Shown: positions 1-4,466 of the stretch, one piece after another
Numbering within the stretch: the first letter of the stretch is position 1
Layout: each line of letters starts with the position of its first letter
Source: Candidatus Peribacteria bacterium
GTDB lineage: Bacteria; Patescibacteriota; Gracilibacteria; UBA1369; LOWO2-01-FULL-3
Direction: 5' to 3'
DNA: 5,526 nucleotides
Assembly: GCA_943359415.1 (NCBI GenBank)
Contig: CALRHQ010000059.1
Span: 1 to 5,526 of the forward strand
The notes under the pieces: generated by a model
The model's input: only the letters and a program-made list of their open reading frames with translations
Databases searched by the model: none
What the model was told of the DNA's origin: nothing
Position numbers and translations under genes: made by a program

Positions 1-342
1 GCTCATTCTTTTTAATTTCTTGGCTTGAGCGTCATTGTCATCGATTGACCAATTTGATATAGCGGAATATTTTAGGCAAATATCAATAGCGTTCTCTTTA
101 TCTGTTTTGTAGGCGTTTGCTGCAACTTCGAGTGCGCATGAATATTGTAATTCATTTTGTTTTTTGTCTTTGTTTACGATTTCTTTTTCTTTAACGCATT
201 TATTTATTTCTGTGGAATATTTGCTTAAAGCGTCGGAGGTTTCCAAGTTTTTTAAAAGTTTTGGAATTGATTTATAGTTTATTATTATGAGAATTGCTAT
301 GAAAATTAAAACTCCTGCTATTTTTTTATTCTTTTTAGTCAT
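1..342 (-). CDS. Hypothetical single-pass membrane-anchored protein, C-terminus cut off by the window edge
   Basis: Reading the minus strand from the ATG at 342-340 gives 114 codons without a stop, up to base 1, so the gene continues past the left edge. The protein begins MTKKNKKIAG, then has one hydrophobic helix (about residues 8-21, rich in Ile/Leu). A hydrophilic, Lys/Glu-rich and probably helical part follows. This fits an N-terminal signal anchor with an exported domain. Cysteines lie at 49, 69 and 89, exactly 20 apart; in an exported domain they could form disulfides. No lipobox is visible. The start ATG lies inside the end of the upstream membrane-protein gene (stop 337-335), an 8-base ATGACTAA overlap that implies translational coupling and co-transcription. 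I do not recognise the family. The gene is supported by its open frame, its overlap and the membrane segment directly after the start. Confidence 0.72.
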   Translation of the reverse strand, partial: MTKKNKKIAGVLIFIAILIIINYKSIPKLLKNLETSDALSKYSTEINKCVKEKEIVNKDKKQNELQYSCALEVAANAYKTDKENAIDICLKYSAISNWSIDDNDAQAKKLKRMS

Positions 343-781
343 TGTTGTTTTTTGATTGGGAAAATTTTTGCCAATTTGCTATTGCTGTTAGAACTATCGG
401 TGGCAGGAGAAGAAACATGATTCCAGTAACAGCTGACATATATGTATCAAAAATAATTACTTCTATAAAAATTAGAATGATGGCGGCAATTGATGTATTT
501 AGATATTTATGTCTCTCTTTTTGTATCTTTTTCATGAATATAATTCCAAGTAGGCTCCCAATTGAAATTCCTATGATTGCAAAAAATACACCACCAGCTT
601 CATAACCAGCGTTGCCTCCAAATGCAGGAAAGCCGTAATTTGCTCCAATATCAGCACCAATTCCTAGTCCAACGATTCCTAATAATATGCCAATTATAAG
701 GCTTGTAACAAATTCAATAAAAATATTCATACATTTCTTGTTGATGATTTTTACAGTTGAATTATATATGAATTGGAACAT
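335..781 (-). CDS. Hypothetical four-helix integral membrane protein
   Basis: A 148-residue protein with about four membrane segments: residues 24-42 (LIIGILLGIVGLGIG), 62-83 (a Gly-rich helix including AIIGISIGSLLGI), 97-111 and 118-135. A short Lys/Arg-rich loop (KKIQKERHK) lies between the second and third, and the C-terminal tail is polar. The glycine spacing in the first two helices suggests tight helix packing. I recognise no enzyme or transporter motif. The start is uncertain. The ATG at 781 gives the longest frame, but Met18 (ATG at 730-728) sits just before the first hydrophobic helix, and a TATAAT hexamer on the minus strand at 766-761 would place a transcription start between the two, favouring the shorter 131-residue form. 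Neither start has a Shine-Dalgarno. It shares 8 bases with the next gene, so the two are probably expressed together. Confidence 0.75.
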   Translation of the reverse strand: MFQFIYNSTVKIINKKCMNIFIEFVTSLIIGILLGIVGLGIGADIGANYGFPAFGGNAGYEAGGVFFAIIGISIGSLLGIIFMKKIQKERHKYLNTSIAAIILIFIEVIIFDTYMSAVTGIMFLLLPPIVLTAIANWQKFSQSKNNND

Positions 782-814
782 TTTTCATAGTTTATATGGA
801 ATAATGTGCTTTCG

Positions 815-849
815 AAAAGATTTTAGAATTTTTAATAAAAATTTAATGT
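815..849 (+). repeat. Duplicated AT-rich upstream element, copy A
   Basis: This 35-nt stretch matches 1167-1202. Both copies start with AAAAGATTTTA, differ over the next 3 or 4 bases (GAA here, ACTT in the other copy), and then share 21 identical bases from 829 to 849, ending in ATTTAATGT. The core contains the inverted repeat TTTTT-AAT-AAAAA. The copy ends 43 nt before the TTG start of the ribbon-helix-helix gene. AT-rich sequence can match by chance, but two long matches at the same place relative to two consecutive genes point to a shared promoter or operator element. TTTAAT at 842-847 could be a poor -10 box; no good -35 accompanies it. Confidence 0.6.
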
Positions 850-892
850 TTACCTGTTATGGGCTGTTTAAGTTAAAAAGTATTCTTATATA

Positions 893-1156
893 TTGAAGAA
901 ATTAGCGAAGAATAGATTTTTTGTTGAGTGTAAGGAGGCGAATATTGCTCAGGAATTTTTGGGAGAGGATATCCCTGATGTATTAATAGATTTGCCGAAA
1001 TTGATTTTGGCGGAGAAAGAATACAATGAAGGACGGGCCGATGTAGTGAGGTTTCGTTTGAGTGCTGAGGATAAAAAAACGATTTTGAAAAAGGCTTATA
1101 AAAAAGGATATAAGAGTGTTTCCGGGTTCTTGAGAGATTTAGCCTTGGGGGCTTAG
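893..1156 (+). CDS. Ribbon-helix-helix DNA-binding protein (MobC- or antitoxin-like C-terminus)
   Basis: An 87-residue protein. The C-terminal third fits a ribbon-helix-helix fold: a strand VVRFRLS at about 51-57, helix A over AEDKKTILKKAYKKG, then SVSGFLRDLAL as helix B. The pattern RfRLs..e...i...A...G..svS.flR.la is typical of MobC-like relaxosome accessory proteins and of RHH antitoxin or repressor proteins, which dimerise and bind operator DNA through the strand. Residues 1-50 are an acidic/hydrophobic extension that I do not recognise. The start is inferred as TTG at 893: the frame is closed by TAA at 869-871, no ATG or GTG start lies before the domain, and no Shine-Dalgarno is visible. 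A later TTG near 959 is possible. Its upstream repeat recurs before the next gene, so this protein may regulate both. DNA binding is well supported; partner and role are unknown. Confidence 0.75.
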   Translation: MKKLAKNRFFVECKEANIAQEFLGEDIPDVLIDLPKLILAEKEYNEGRADVVRFRLSAEDKKTILKKAYKKGYKSVSGFLRDLALGA

Positions 1157-1166
1157 GACTATCTTA

Positions 1167-1202
1167 AAAAGATTTTAACTTTTTTTAATAAAAATTTAAT
1201 GT
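1167..1202 (+). repeat. Duplicated AT-rich upstream element, copy B
   Basis: This is the second copy of the 815-849 element, 352 nt downstream in the same orientation. It has AAAAGATTTTA at 1167-1177, four divergent bases, and the same 21-nt core at 1182-1202. It lies in the 93-nt gap between the RHH gene and the NYN reading frame and ends 47 nt before the NYN ATG, nearly the same distance as copy A from its gene. Downstream of the core the two leaders diverge, so the conservation is limited to this block. Confidence 0.6.
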
Positions 1203-1212
1203 CGAAGTGTTA

Positions 1213-1238
1213 AGGTTCGCTCGTAACCTATTTTTTTT
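1213..1238 (+). terminator. Possible intrinsic terminator or attenuator before the NYN gene
   Basis: AGGTT (1213-1217) pairs with AACCT (1225-1229) around a 7-nt loop, followed by one A and then eight T (1231-1238). The shape is that of a rho-independent terminator, but a 5-bp stem with only two G-C pairs is weak. It is 57 nt after the RHH stop and 12 nt before the NYN ATG. It could end the RHH transcript or attenuate a transcript starting near copy B of the repeat. Confidence 0.3.
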
Positions 1239-1249
1239 GTAAAAAGATT

Positions 1250-1723
1250 ATGAGGAATTATGCTTTTATAGATGCGCAAAATCTGCATATGGCCATTAGT
1301 GCCTTAGGCTGGAAAGTTGATTATGTAAGATTTAGGATTTACTTGCTGGAGCATTATCGTATTGAGAAAGTGTACATGTTTATGGGCTATAAGCCTACAG
1401 AGCACAGAATGTATGATTTTTTGTAAAAGGCCGGATATGTTATTGTTTTTAAGCCTCTAGTGGAAGTTGATGCTAAGGTTAAGGGAAATTGCGATGGGGA
1501 GATGATTCTTCAGGCAATGATAGATTTTAATAATTACGATAAGGCTTTGCTTATAACAGGTGATGGAGATTTTTATTGTTTAATTAGATACTTGAAAGAG
1601 AACGGAAAACTTTTGATAATTTTGGCGCCCTCTCGTAAGAATTGTTCTTCTATTGTTAGAAAAGTTGCAATGGATAAGTTGAGATTTGTTTGTGATCTGA
1701 GGGGGAAGATTGAATATAAATAA
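1250..1723 (+). pseudogene. NYN-domain (LabA/PIN-like) protein interrupted by an in-frame TAA
   Basis: From the ATG at 1250 the frame reads MRNYAFIDAQNLHMAISALG and continues as an NYN-domain protein to a TAA at 1721-1723. It contains a single internal TAA at 1424-1426 (codon 59). Reading through it would give 157 positions, close to the size I remember for small NYN proteins in CPR genomes. Family landmarks lie on both sides: FIDAQN with Asp8 before, KGNCD (Asp82) and TGDGDF (Asp105, Asp107) after. These acidic residues form the presumed metal-binding centre of this PIN-like nuclease fold, usually linked to RNA cleavage or processing. The TAA falls just before AGYVIVFKP, where I recall Gln or a similar residue; one change, CAA to TAA, would explain it. 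Otherwise the domain looks intact, so the lesion is recent or is a sequence error. A separate fragment starting at GTG 1460 would lack Asp8 and the first strands. No Shine-Dalgarno precedes the ATG. Confidence 0.82.
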
Positions 1724-1725
1724 AT

Positions 1726-1767
1726 GACTAATACTCCTTGAAGACGAAACATCAAGGGATATTAGTC
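1726..1767. repeat. Long inverted repeat (16-nt arms, 10-nt loop) after the NYN gene
   Basis: The left arm GACTAATACTCCTTGA (1726-1741) and right arm TCAAGGGATATTAGTC (1752-1767) are complementary at 14 of 16 positions. In RNA one of the two exceptions becomes a G-U pair, leaving one C-A mismatch. The loop is AGACGAAACA. The structure begins two bases after the NYN stop codon. No T-run follows on the plus strand (GAGTGTGTTACGCG). On the minus strand the exit sequence is ATTTATTTATAT, a poor T-tract. It could be a transcript-end or stability hairpin, a weak terminator, or a protein-binding palindrome. Confidence 0.7.
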
Positions 1768-1917
1768 GAGTGTGTTACGCGTATATTTTACCAAAACAAC
1801 TTTGTACGGTCAAATTTTCAAATGAAAAAGAATTTTATAAAAAATTTAGGTGGATATGGATCTAGTTTTGGAGACCTAGAGTGTTGCATTTTTTGCTTTA
1901 AAATATAAGATGTAGGC
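1768..1917. other. Intergenic spacer before the ATPase gene, no confident gene
   Basis: With the hairpin, the gap from 1724 to 1917 is the longest non-coding stretch in the window. A frame running from about TTG 1738 to TAA 1908 (56 residues), with an ATG at 1822 that would give 28 residues, is in phase with the ATPase gene but separated from it by the TAA and three codons. The peptide (for example MKKNFIKNLGGYGSSFG, then a Cys-rich end CCIFCF) matches nothing I know, and I do not call it a gene. I see no convincing -35/-10 pair; TATAAA at 1836-1841 and TATAAG at 1904-1909 lack properly spaced -35 boxes. Confidence 0.5.
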
Positions 1918-2394
1918 ATGATTCATTATGTTTTGGGACATGCTGGGGGTGGAAAAACTATTTATTGTTTAAATAGATTTTCCATGTTGGAAAATGCGGT
2001 ATTCTTTACCGGTTTTCGTGATGAATTTGATCTAAAGGCTGTTTCTGGATTTGATACTATTAATTTGGGAGATAAGATTTTAGAAAAATGTGTGGTCGAT
2101 TTTCTGAAAGTTTATAGAAAAAATCTTGAGGATAGAAATTCTTTTGAGAAAATGATGGAAAATGCTATTGGTGAAGCTCTTAATTTTAAAAAGGCAACGA
2201 TATTTTTAGATGAATTTCAATTATATTGTACTGATAAAGTGCGAGATTTAATTCTAAATGCTGAACAGGATTTTTATATTATTCATCAATTTTCGAAGCA
2301 GTTGAGTGATGAGTATTTTTCTTCTATTTGGAAAAAGAGCGATAAGAAATATCTTTTAGATCCTTATCAACCAAGTGAGTTTTATAAGGTTTAG
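1918..2394 (+). CDS. Small P-loop ATPase, FtsK/HerA/Zot-like
   Basis: A 158-residue protein starting directly on the first strand of a P-loop fold: MIHYVLG followed by Walker A GHAGGGKT (residues 7-14, Lys13, Thr14). A second strand, AVFFTGF, is at 27-33. Walker B is TIFLDEF at 94-100, with Asp98 for Mg and Glu99 as the likely catalytic base. The next strand DFYIIHQ ends in Gln124, the position where FtsK/HerA/VirD4/Zot-type DNA motors carry a conserved Gln. The family choice is inference; ATP binding is clear from the motifs. The protein is short, with no membrane helix and no obvious partner domain, so it resembles the minimal core of a Zot-like or packaging ATPase. The ATG at 1918 is preferred because the fold begins there; no good Shine-Dalgarno is present. 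It follows the NYN remnant on the same strand after a 194-nt gap and converges on the TPR gene with 14 nt between stops. Confidence 0.75.
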   Translation: MIHYVLGHAGGGKTIYCLNRFSMLENAVFFTGFRDEFDLKAVSGFDTINLGDKILEKCVVDFLKVYRKNLEDRNSFEKMMENAIGEALNFKKATIFLDEFQLYCTDKVRDLILNAEQDFYIIHQFSKQLSDEYFSSIWKKSDKKYLLDPYQPSEFYKV

Positions 2395-2408
2395 ACGACA
2401 ACTTTGTC

Positions 2409-3023
2409 TTACAAACTATCCCTTTCCTTTTTCAACTTATCGTATTCCCTTTGGAAAAATCTTACGGCGTTTAGGCATTCTTTTGCTTTTTGGTTTTCGG
2501 GATCGATTTGGAGGGTTTTTTTGAAAAGTAGTGCGGCTTTGTCGAAATTCTTTTCGTTTAGATAAACTACACCGATGTCATTTAATATTAATGGGTCGTT
2601 TGGAGCCAAGAAAAGGGCTCTTTCAAGAAGAACGACTCCTCTTTGAGCTTGGCCGAAATGATACATGCTCCAGCCCATACATCTCAAAATTTCAGGATGA
2701 TTTGGGTAAAGTGCGTCAGCTTTTTCAAGTAGTTCTACAGATTCTTTCCATTTTCCTGTGCAAGAATAAACGAAACCAAGAAGATAGTTTGCGTTTGCAC
2801 TGTCAGAGTTTACTTTTATTGCTTGGAAAAGTGCTTTCTCGGCATTTTCGTATTTTCTTAAAGACAAATAATTGTCGCCGATTTCTTCGTATGCTTCTAC
2901 GCAACTTAAATCATCAAGAAGAATTCTTTCGCAAATTCTGATCGCTTCGACGTGTTTTCCTTCGCCTTTCATTTTGTCTGCTTCCTCTATTAGAGGATGC
3001 AACTTTGTTTCTTCTTTGTGCAT
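2409..3023 (-). CDS. Tetratricopeptide-repeat protein
   Basis: A 204-residue protein made almost wholly of about five TPR units near residues 10-42, 43-76, 77-110, 111-144 and 145-178. Typical positions are visible: the Gly-Tyr pairs of helix A (IGDNYLSL, LLGFVYSC, DIGVVYLN), Ala at repeat positions 20 and 27 (AEKALFQAI, ALFLAP), and the Pro that closes repeats 3, 4 and 5 (YPNHP, APNDP, DPEN). A charged helical tail (QREYDKLKKERDSL) caps the array. There is no signal peptide or membrane segment, so it is probably a cytoplasmic protein-protein adaptor; the partner cannot be read from sequence. It is transcribed from its own promoter at 3067-3095, not as a simple continuation of galU. The 37-nt leader is A-rich with no Shine-Dalgarno next to the ATG. 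Met18 is a possible alternative start but would remove half of the first repeat. Confidence 0.9.
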   Translation of the reverse strand: MHKEETKLHPLIEEADKMKGEGKHVEAIRICERILLDDLSCVEAYEEIGDNYLSLRKYENAEKALFQAIKVNSDSANANYLLGFVYSCTGKWKESVELLEKADALYPNHPEILRCMGWSMYHFGQAQRGVVLLERALFLAPNDPLILNDIGVVYLNEKNFDKAALLFKKTLQIDPENQKAKECLNAVRFFQREYDKLKKERDSL

Positions 3024-3066
3024 TTTTTTGTTTTTATTTTTTGTTTTGCCTTTTTGTATTCAGGTA

Positions 3067-3095
3067 ATTATACCAAAAATGGAAGGGGATTGCAA
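3067..3095 (-). promoter_or_regulatory. Sigma70-type promoter for the TPR gene
   Basis: On the minus strand, -35 TTGCAA (3095-3090) and -10 TATAAT (3072-3067) are exactly 17 nt apart. TG one base before the -10 (TGGTATAAT) makes an extended -10. Transcription should start near 3060, leaving a leader of about 37 nt (AAAAAGGCAAAACAAAAA and similar) before the ATG at 3023. It is the clearest promoter in the window. Confidence 0.8.
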
Positions 3096-3110
3096 TGAAG
3101 TGGGGTTTGA

Positions 3111-3141
3111 CAAAACGGAAGGTTGTGTGGGGAAATTCCGT
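3111..3141 (-). terminator. Weak possible terminator after galU
   Basis: On the minus strand ACGGAA (3141-3136) pairs with TTCCGT (3120-3115) around a 15-nt loop, followed by a short T-run (TTTTG in all). It lies 26 nt past the galU stop and just upstream of the TPR promoter, where a terminator is expected. The stem is short and the loop large, so the call is weak. Confidence 0.3.
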
Positions 3142-3166
3142 ATATTGTTTGGAGTGTTTTGTGTGA

Positions 3167-4036
3167 TTATTTTAGGTCGCTGCGTTTTTTTGCGAAGTGT
3201 GTTGTTGCTTTTAGGAAGCCAAGTTTGTCTCCTGTGTCGAAACGCGTGCCTTCGATTTCAAGTCCGTGAATTTGATGAGGATTTTTTATTGTATCGGTTT
3301 TTAAATAATTTATCATGCCGTCTACGAGGCGAAGTTCTTTATCTTTTGTTGAAGATTTTGATTTTTCAAGTGCGCGAAAAAGTTCCTGAGTGATGATGTA
3401 TTTTCCGACAATTGCTAGATTTGATGGGGAAAATTTTGTCTCTGGTTTTTCTACGAGTGATGAAATTTTATAAAGATTTCTTGGAAGTTTTGATGATTTT
3501 TCAGGTGTAATTATTCCATATTTTTTTGAATCTTTTTTGTCTATTTTTTGAAGTCCGATTATTGGAGTTTTAAGTTTTTCGTATTGTTTTATCAGTTGTG
3601 AAATCGCTGGAGTTTTGCTGTCATAAATATCATCGCCAAATAAAATTGCGACAGGTTCGTTGTTTATAAATTTTTTTGCACAGAGTATAGCGTGGCCGTC
3701 CCCAAGCGCTTCTTTCTGTGTTATGTAATGAAATTTTGCAAGATGTTCTATCGATTCTATCATTTTTAATTCTGCAGTTTTTTTTGTTTTTTTAAGTCTG
3801 TCTTTCAATTCTTTTATGTCTTTTTTCTCCGGACTGAAATAATTTTTTATAAATAATTTTGAATCATTTATTACAAAAATAATTTCTTTAATTCCACTTG
3901 CTACAGCTTCTTCGACCAAATATTGAATGCAAGGTTTATCGATGATAGGTAGCATTTCTTTTGGTATGGATTTTGTAATTGGAAGAAATCTTGTGCCAAG
4001 TCCTGCTGCTAATATTATTGCTTTTTTTATTTGCAT
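3167..4036 (-). CDS. galU: UTP--glucose-1-phosphate uridylyltransferase (GalU type)
   Basis: A 289-residue cytoplasmic enzyme predicted to make UDP-glucose and pyrophosphate from UTP and glucose-1-phosphate, supplying envelope glycans. Family landmarks in order: the nucleotide-binding signature LAAGLGTRFLPITKSIPKEM (9-28) then LP-IIDKP, with Lys26 in the usual catalytic position; QKEALGDGHAI (107-117), the base-recognition loop; FGDDIY (133-138) with the Mg-binding Asp; LVEKP (194-198); IVGKYIIT (209-216); and EGTRFDTGDKLGFLKA (262-277), the sugar-binding C-terminal motif. Length matches bacterial GalU (about 290-300). GDGHAI replaces the more common GLGHAV and FGDD the common LPDD; these are modest variants that I do not expect to abolish activity. 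A related sugar-1-phosphate thymidylyltransferase is less likely given the GalU-type spacing and C-terminal motif. The ATG is 7 nt after the hsp20 stop, so it is almost certainly co-transcribed with it; no Shine-Dalgarno is visible. Confidence 0.93.
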   Translation of the reverse strand: MQIKKAIILAAGLGTRFLPITKSIPKEMLPIIDKPCIQYLVEEAVASGIKEIIFVINDSKLFIKNYFSPEKKDIKELKDRLKKTKKTAELKMIESIEHLAKFHYITQKEALGDGHAILCAKKFINNEPVAILFGDDIYDSKTPAISQLIKQYEKLKTPIIGLQKIDKKDSKKYGIITPEKSSKLPRNLYKISSLVEKPETKFSPSNLAIVGKYIITQELFRALEKSKSSTKDKELRLVDGMINYLKTDTIKNPHQIHGLEIEGTRFDTGDKLGFLKATTHFAKKRSDLK

Positions 4037-4043
4037 TGGACTT

Positions 4044-4433
4044 TTAAGACTTTATTTTTATGATTTTATTCGTTTCGTTTTCAGATTTTGGAATGCGAAT
4101 TTCGAGAACGCATTGTTCAAAACTTGCTGAAATATTTTTTATGTCCGCTTCTTTTGGCAAGACAATCGCACGTGAAAAACTGCCCCAAAAACATTCTTTT
4201 GTGTAGTATTTCTCGTCTGTCACTTCCTCTCTTTGAGCTCTATCTCCTTTTATAACAAGGATGTCTTCGTTCACTGTGATATTGATGTTTTCTTTTTCAA
4301 CTCCGGCAATTGGAGCGACAATAATTATCTCTTTATCTGTTTGATAAATGTCCAATGAAAGTTGTCCCACTTCTTTTTTTAATGGTGTGTCTGATCCATC
4401 TGCCGGATGAATTTTGATGCTTGAATTTTTCAT
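4044..4433 (-). CDS. Small heat-shock protein, Hsp20/alpha-crystallin family
   Basis: A 129-residue ATP-independent holdase chaperone, expected to bind unfolding proteins in the cytoplasm and pass them to refolding or degradation. The alpha-crystallin domain spans about residues 24-115: LSLDIYQTDKEIIIVAPIAGV as the first strands, ENINITVNEDILVIKGDR, then FWGSFSRAIVLPKEADIKNI, and the closing strand ASFEQCVLEIRIPK. The usual A...nGVL motif has Cys108 in place of Gly, a mild deviation. The short N-terminal arm (1-23) and a C-terminal IKI (125-127), equivalent to the IXI oligomerisation motif, are present. It begins 33 nt after ftsH and ends 7 nt before galU, so it probably belongs to a ftsH-hsp20-galU operon. 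The leader has no Shine-Dalgarno and I see no CIRCE element. Confidence 0.93.
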   Translation of the reverse strand: MKNSSIKIHPADGSDTPLKKEVGQLSLDIYQTDKEIIIVAPIAGVEKENINITVNEDILVIKGDRAQREEVTDEKYYTKECFWGSFSRAIVLPKEADIKNISASFEQCVLEIRIPKSENETNKIIKIKS

Positions 4434-4466
4434 GGTGAATTATTGCTTTAAAGTATTTTTTACTTT

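Noticed and set aside
342..896. Plus-strand frames at 342-605 and 687-896
   Set aside because: The first is antisense to the four-helix membrane protein. The second spans the intergenic region and repeat copy A and has no recognisable features.
1424..1723. TAA recoded as a sense codon
   Set aside because: TAA ends galU, hsp20, ftsH and the TPR gene at normal family lengths, and the NYN frame itself ends in TAA.
893..1723. RHH plus NYN (PIN-like) as a toxin-antitoxin pair
   Set aside because: RHH antitoxins usually abut or overlap the toxin gene. Here 93 nt, a repeat and a terminator-like hairpin separate them, and small NYN proteins in such genomes appear, as far as I recall, without an RHH partner. 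It is not excluded, but not supported.
1726..1767. CRISPR repeat or tRNA, because the hairpin contains GAAAC
   Set aside because: Only one copy is present, with no spacers, and neither strand folds into a cloverleaf.
2395..2408. Bidirectional terminator between the convergent ATPase and TPR genes
   Set aside because: Only GACA-ACTT-TGTC (4-bp stem) is present, with no T-run on either side.
2531..2941. 136-codon plus-strand open frame
   Set aside because: It lies antisense to the TPR gene, whose repeats are unmistakable; the translation has no domain pattern.
2872..3393. 173-codon plus-strand open frame with hydrophobic stretches
   Set aside because: It is antisense to the ends of the TPR and galU genes and covers the TPR promoter. 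Its hydrophobicity comes from T-rich antisense of Lys-rich coding sequence.
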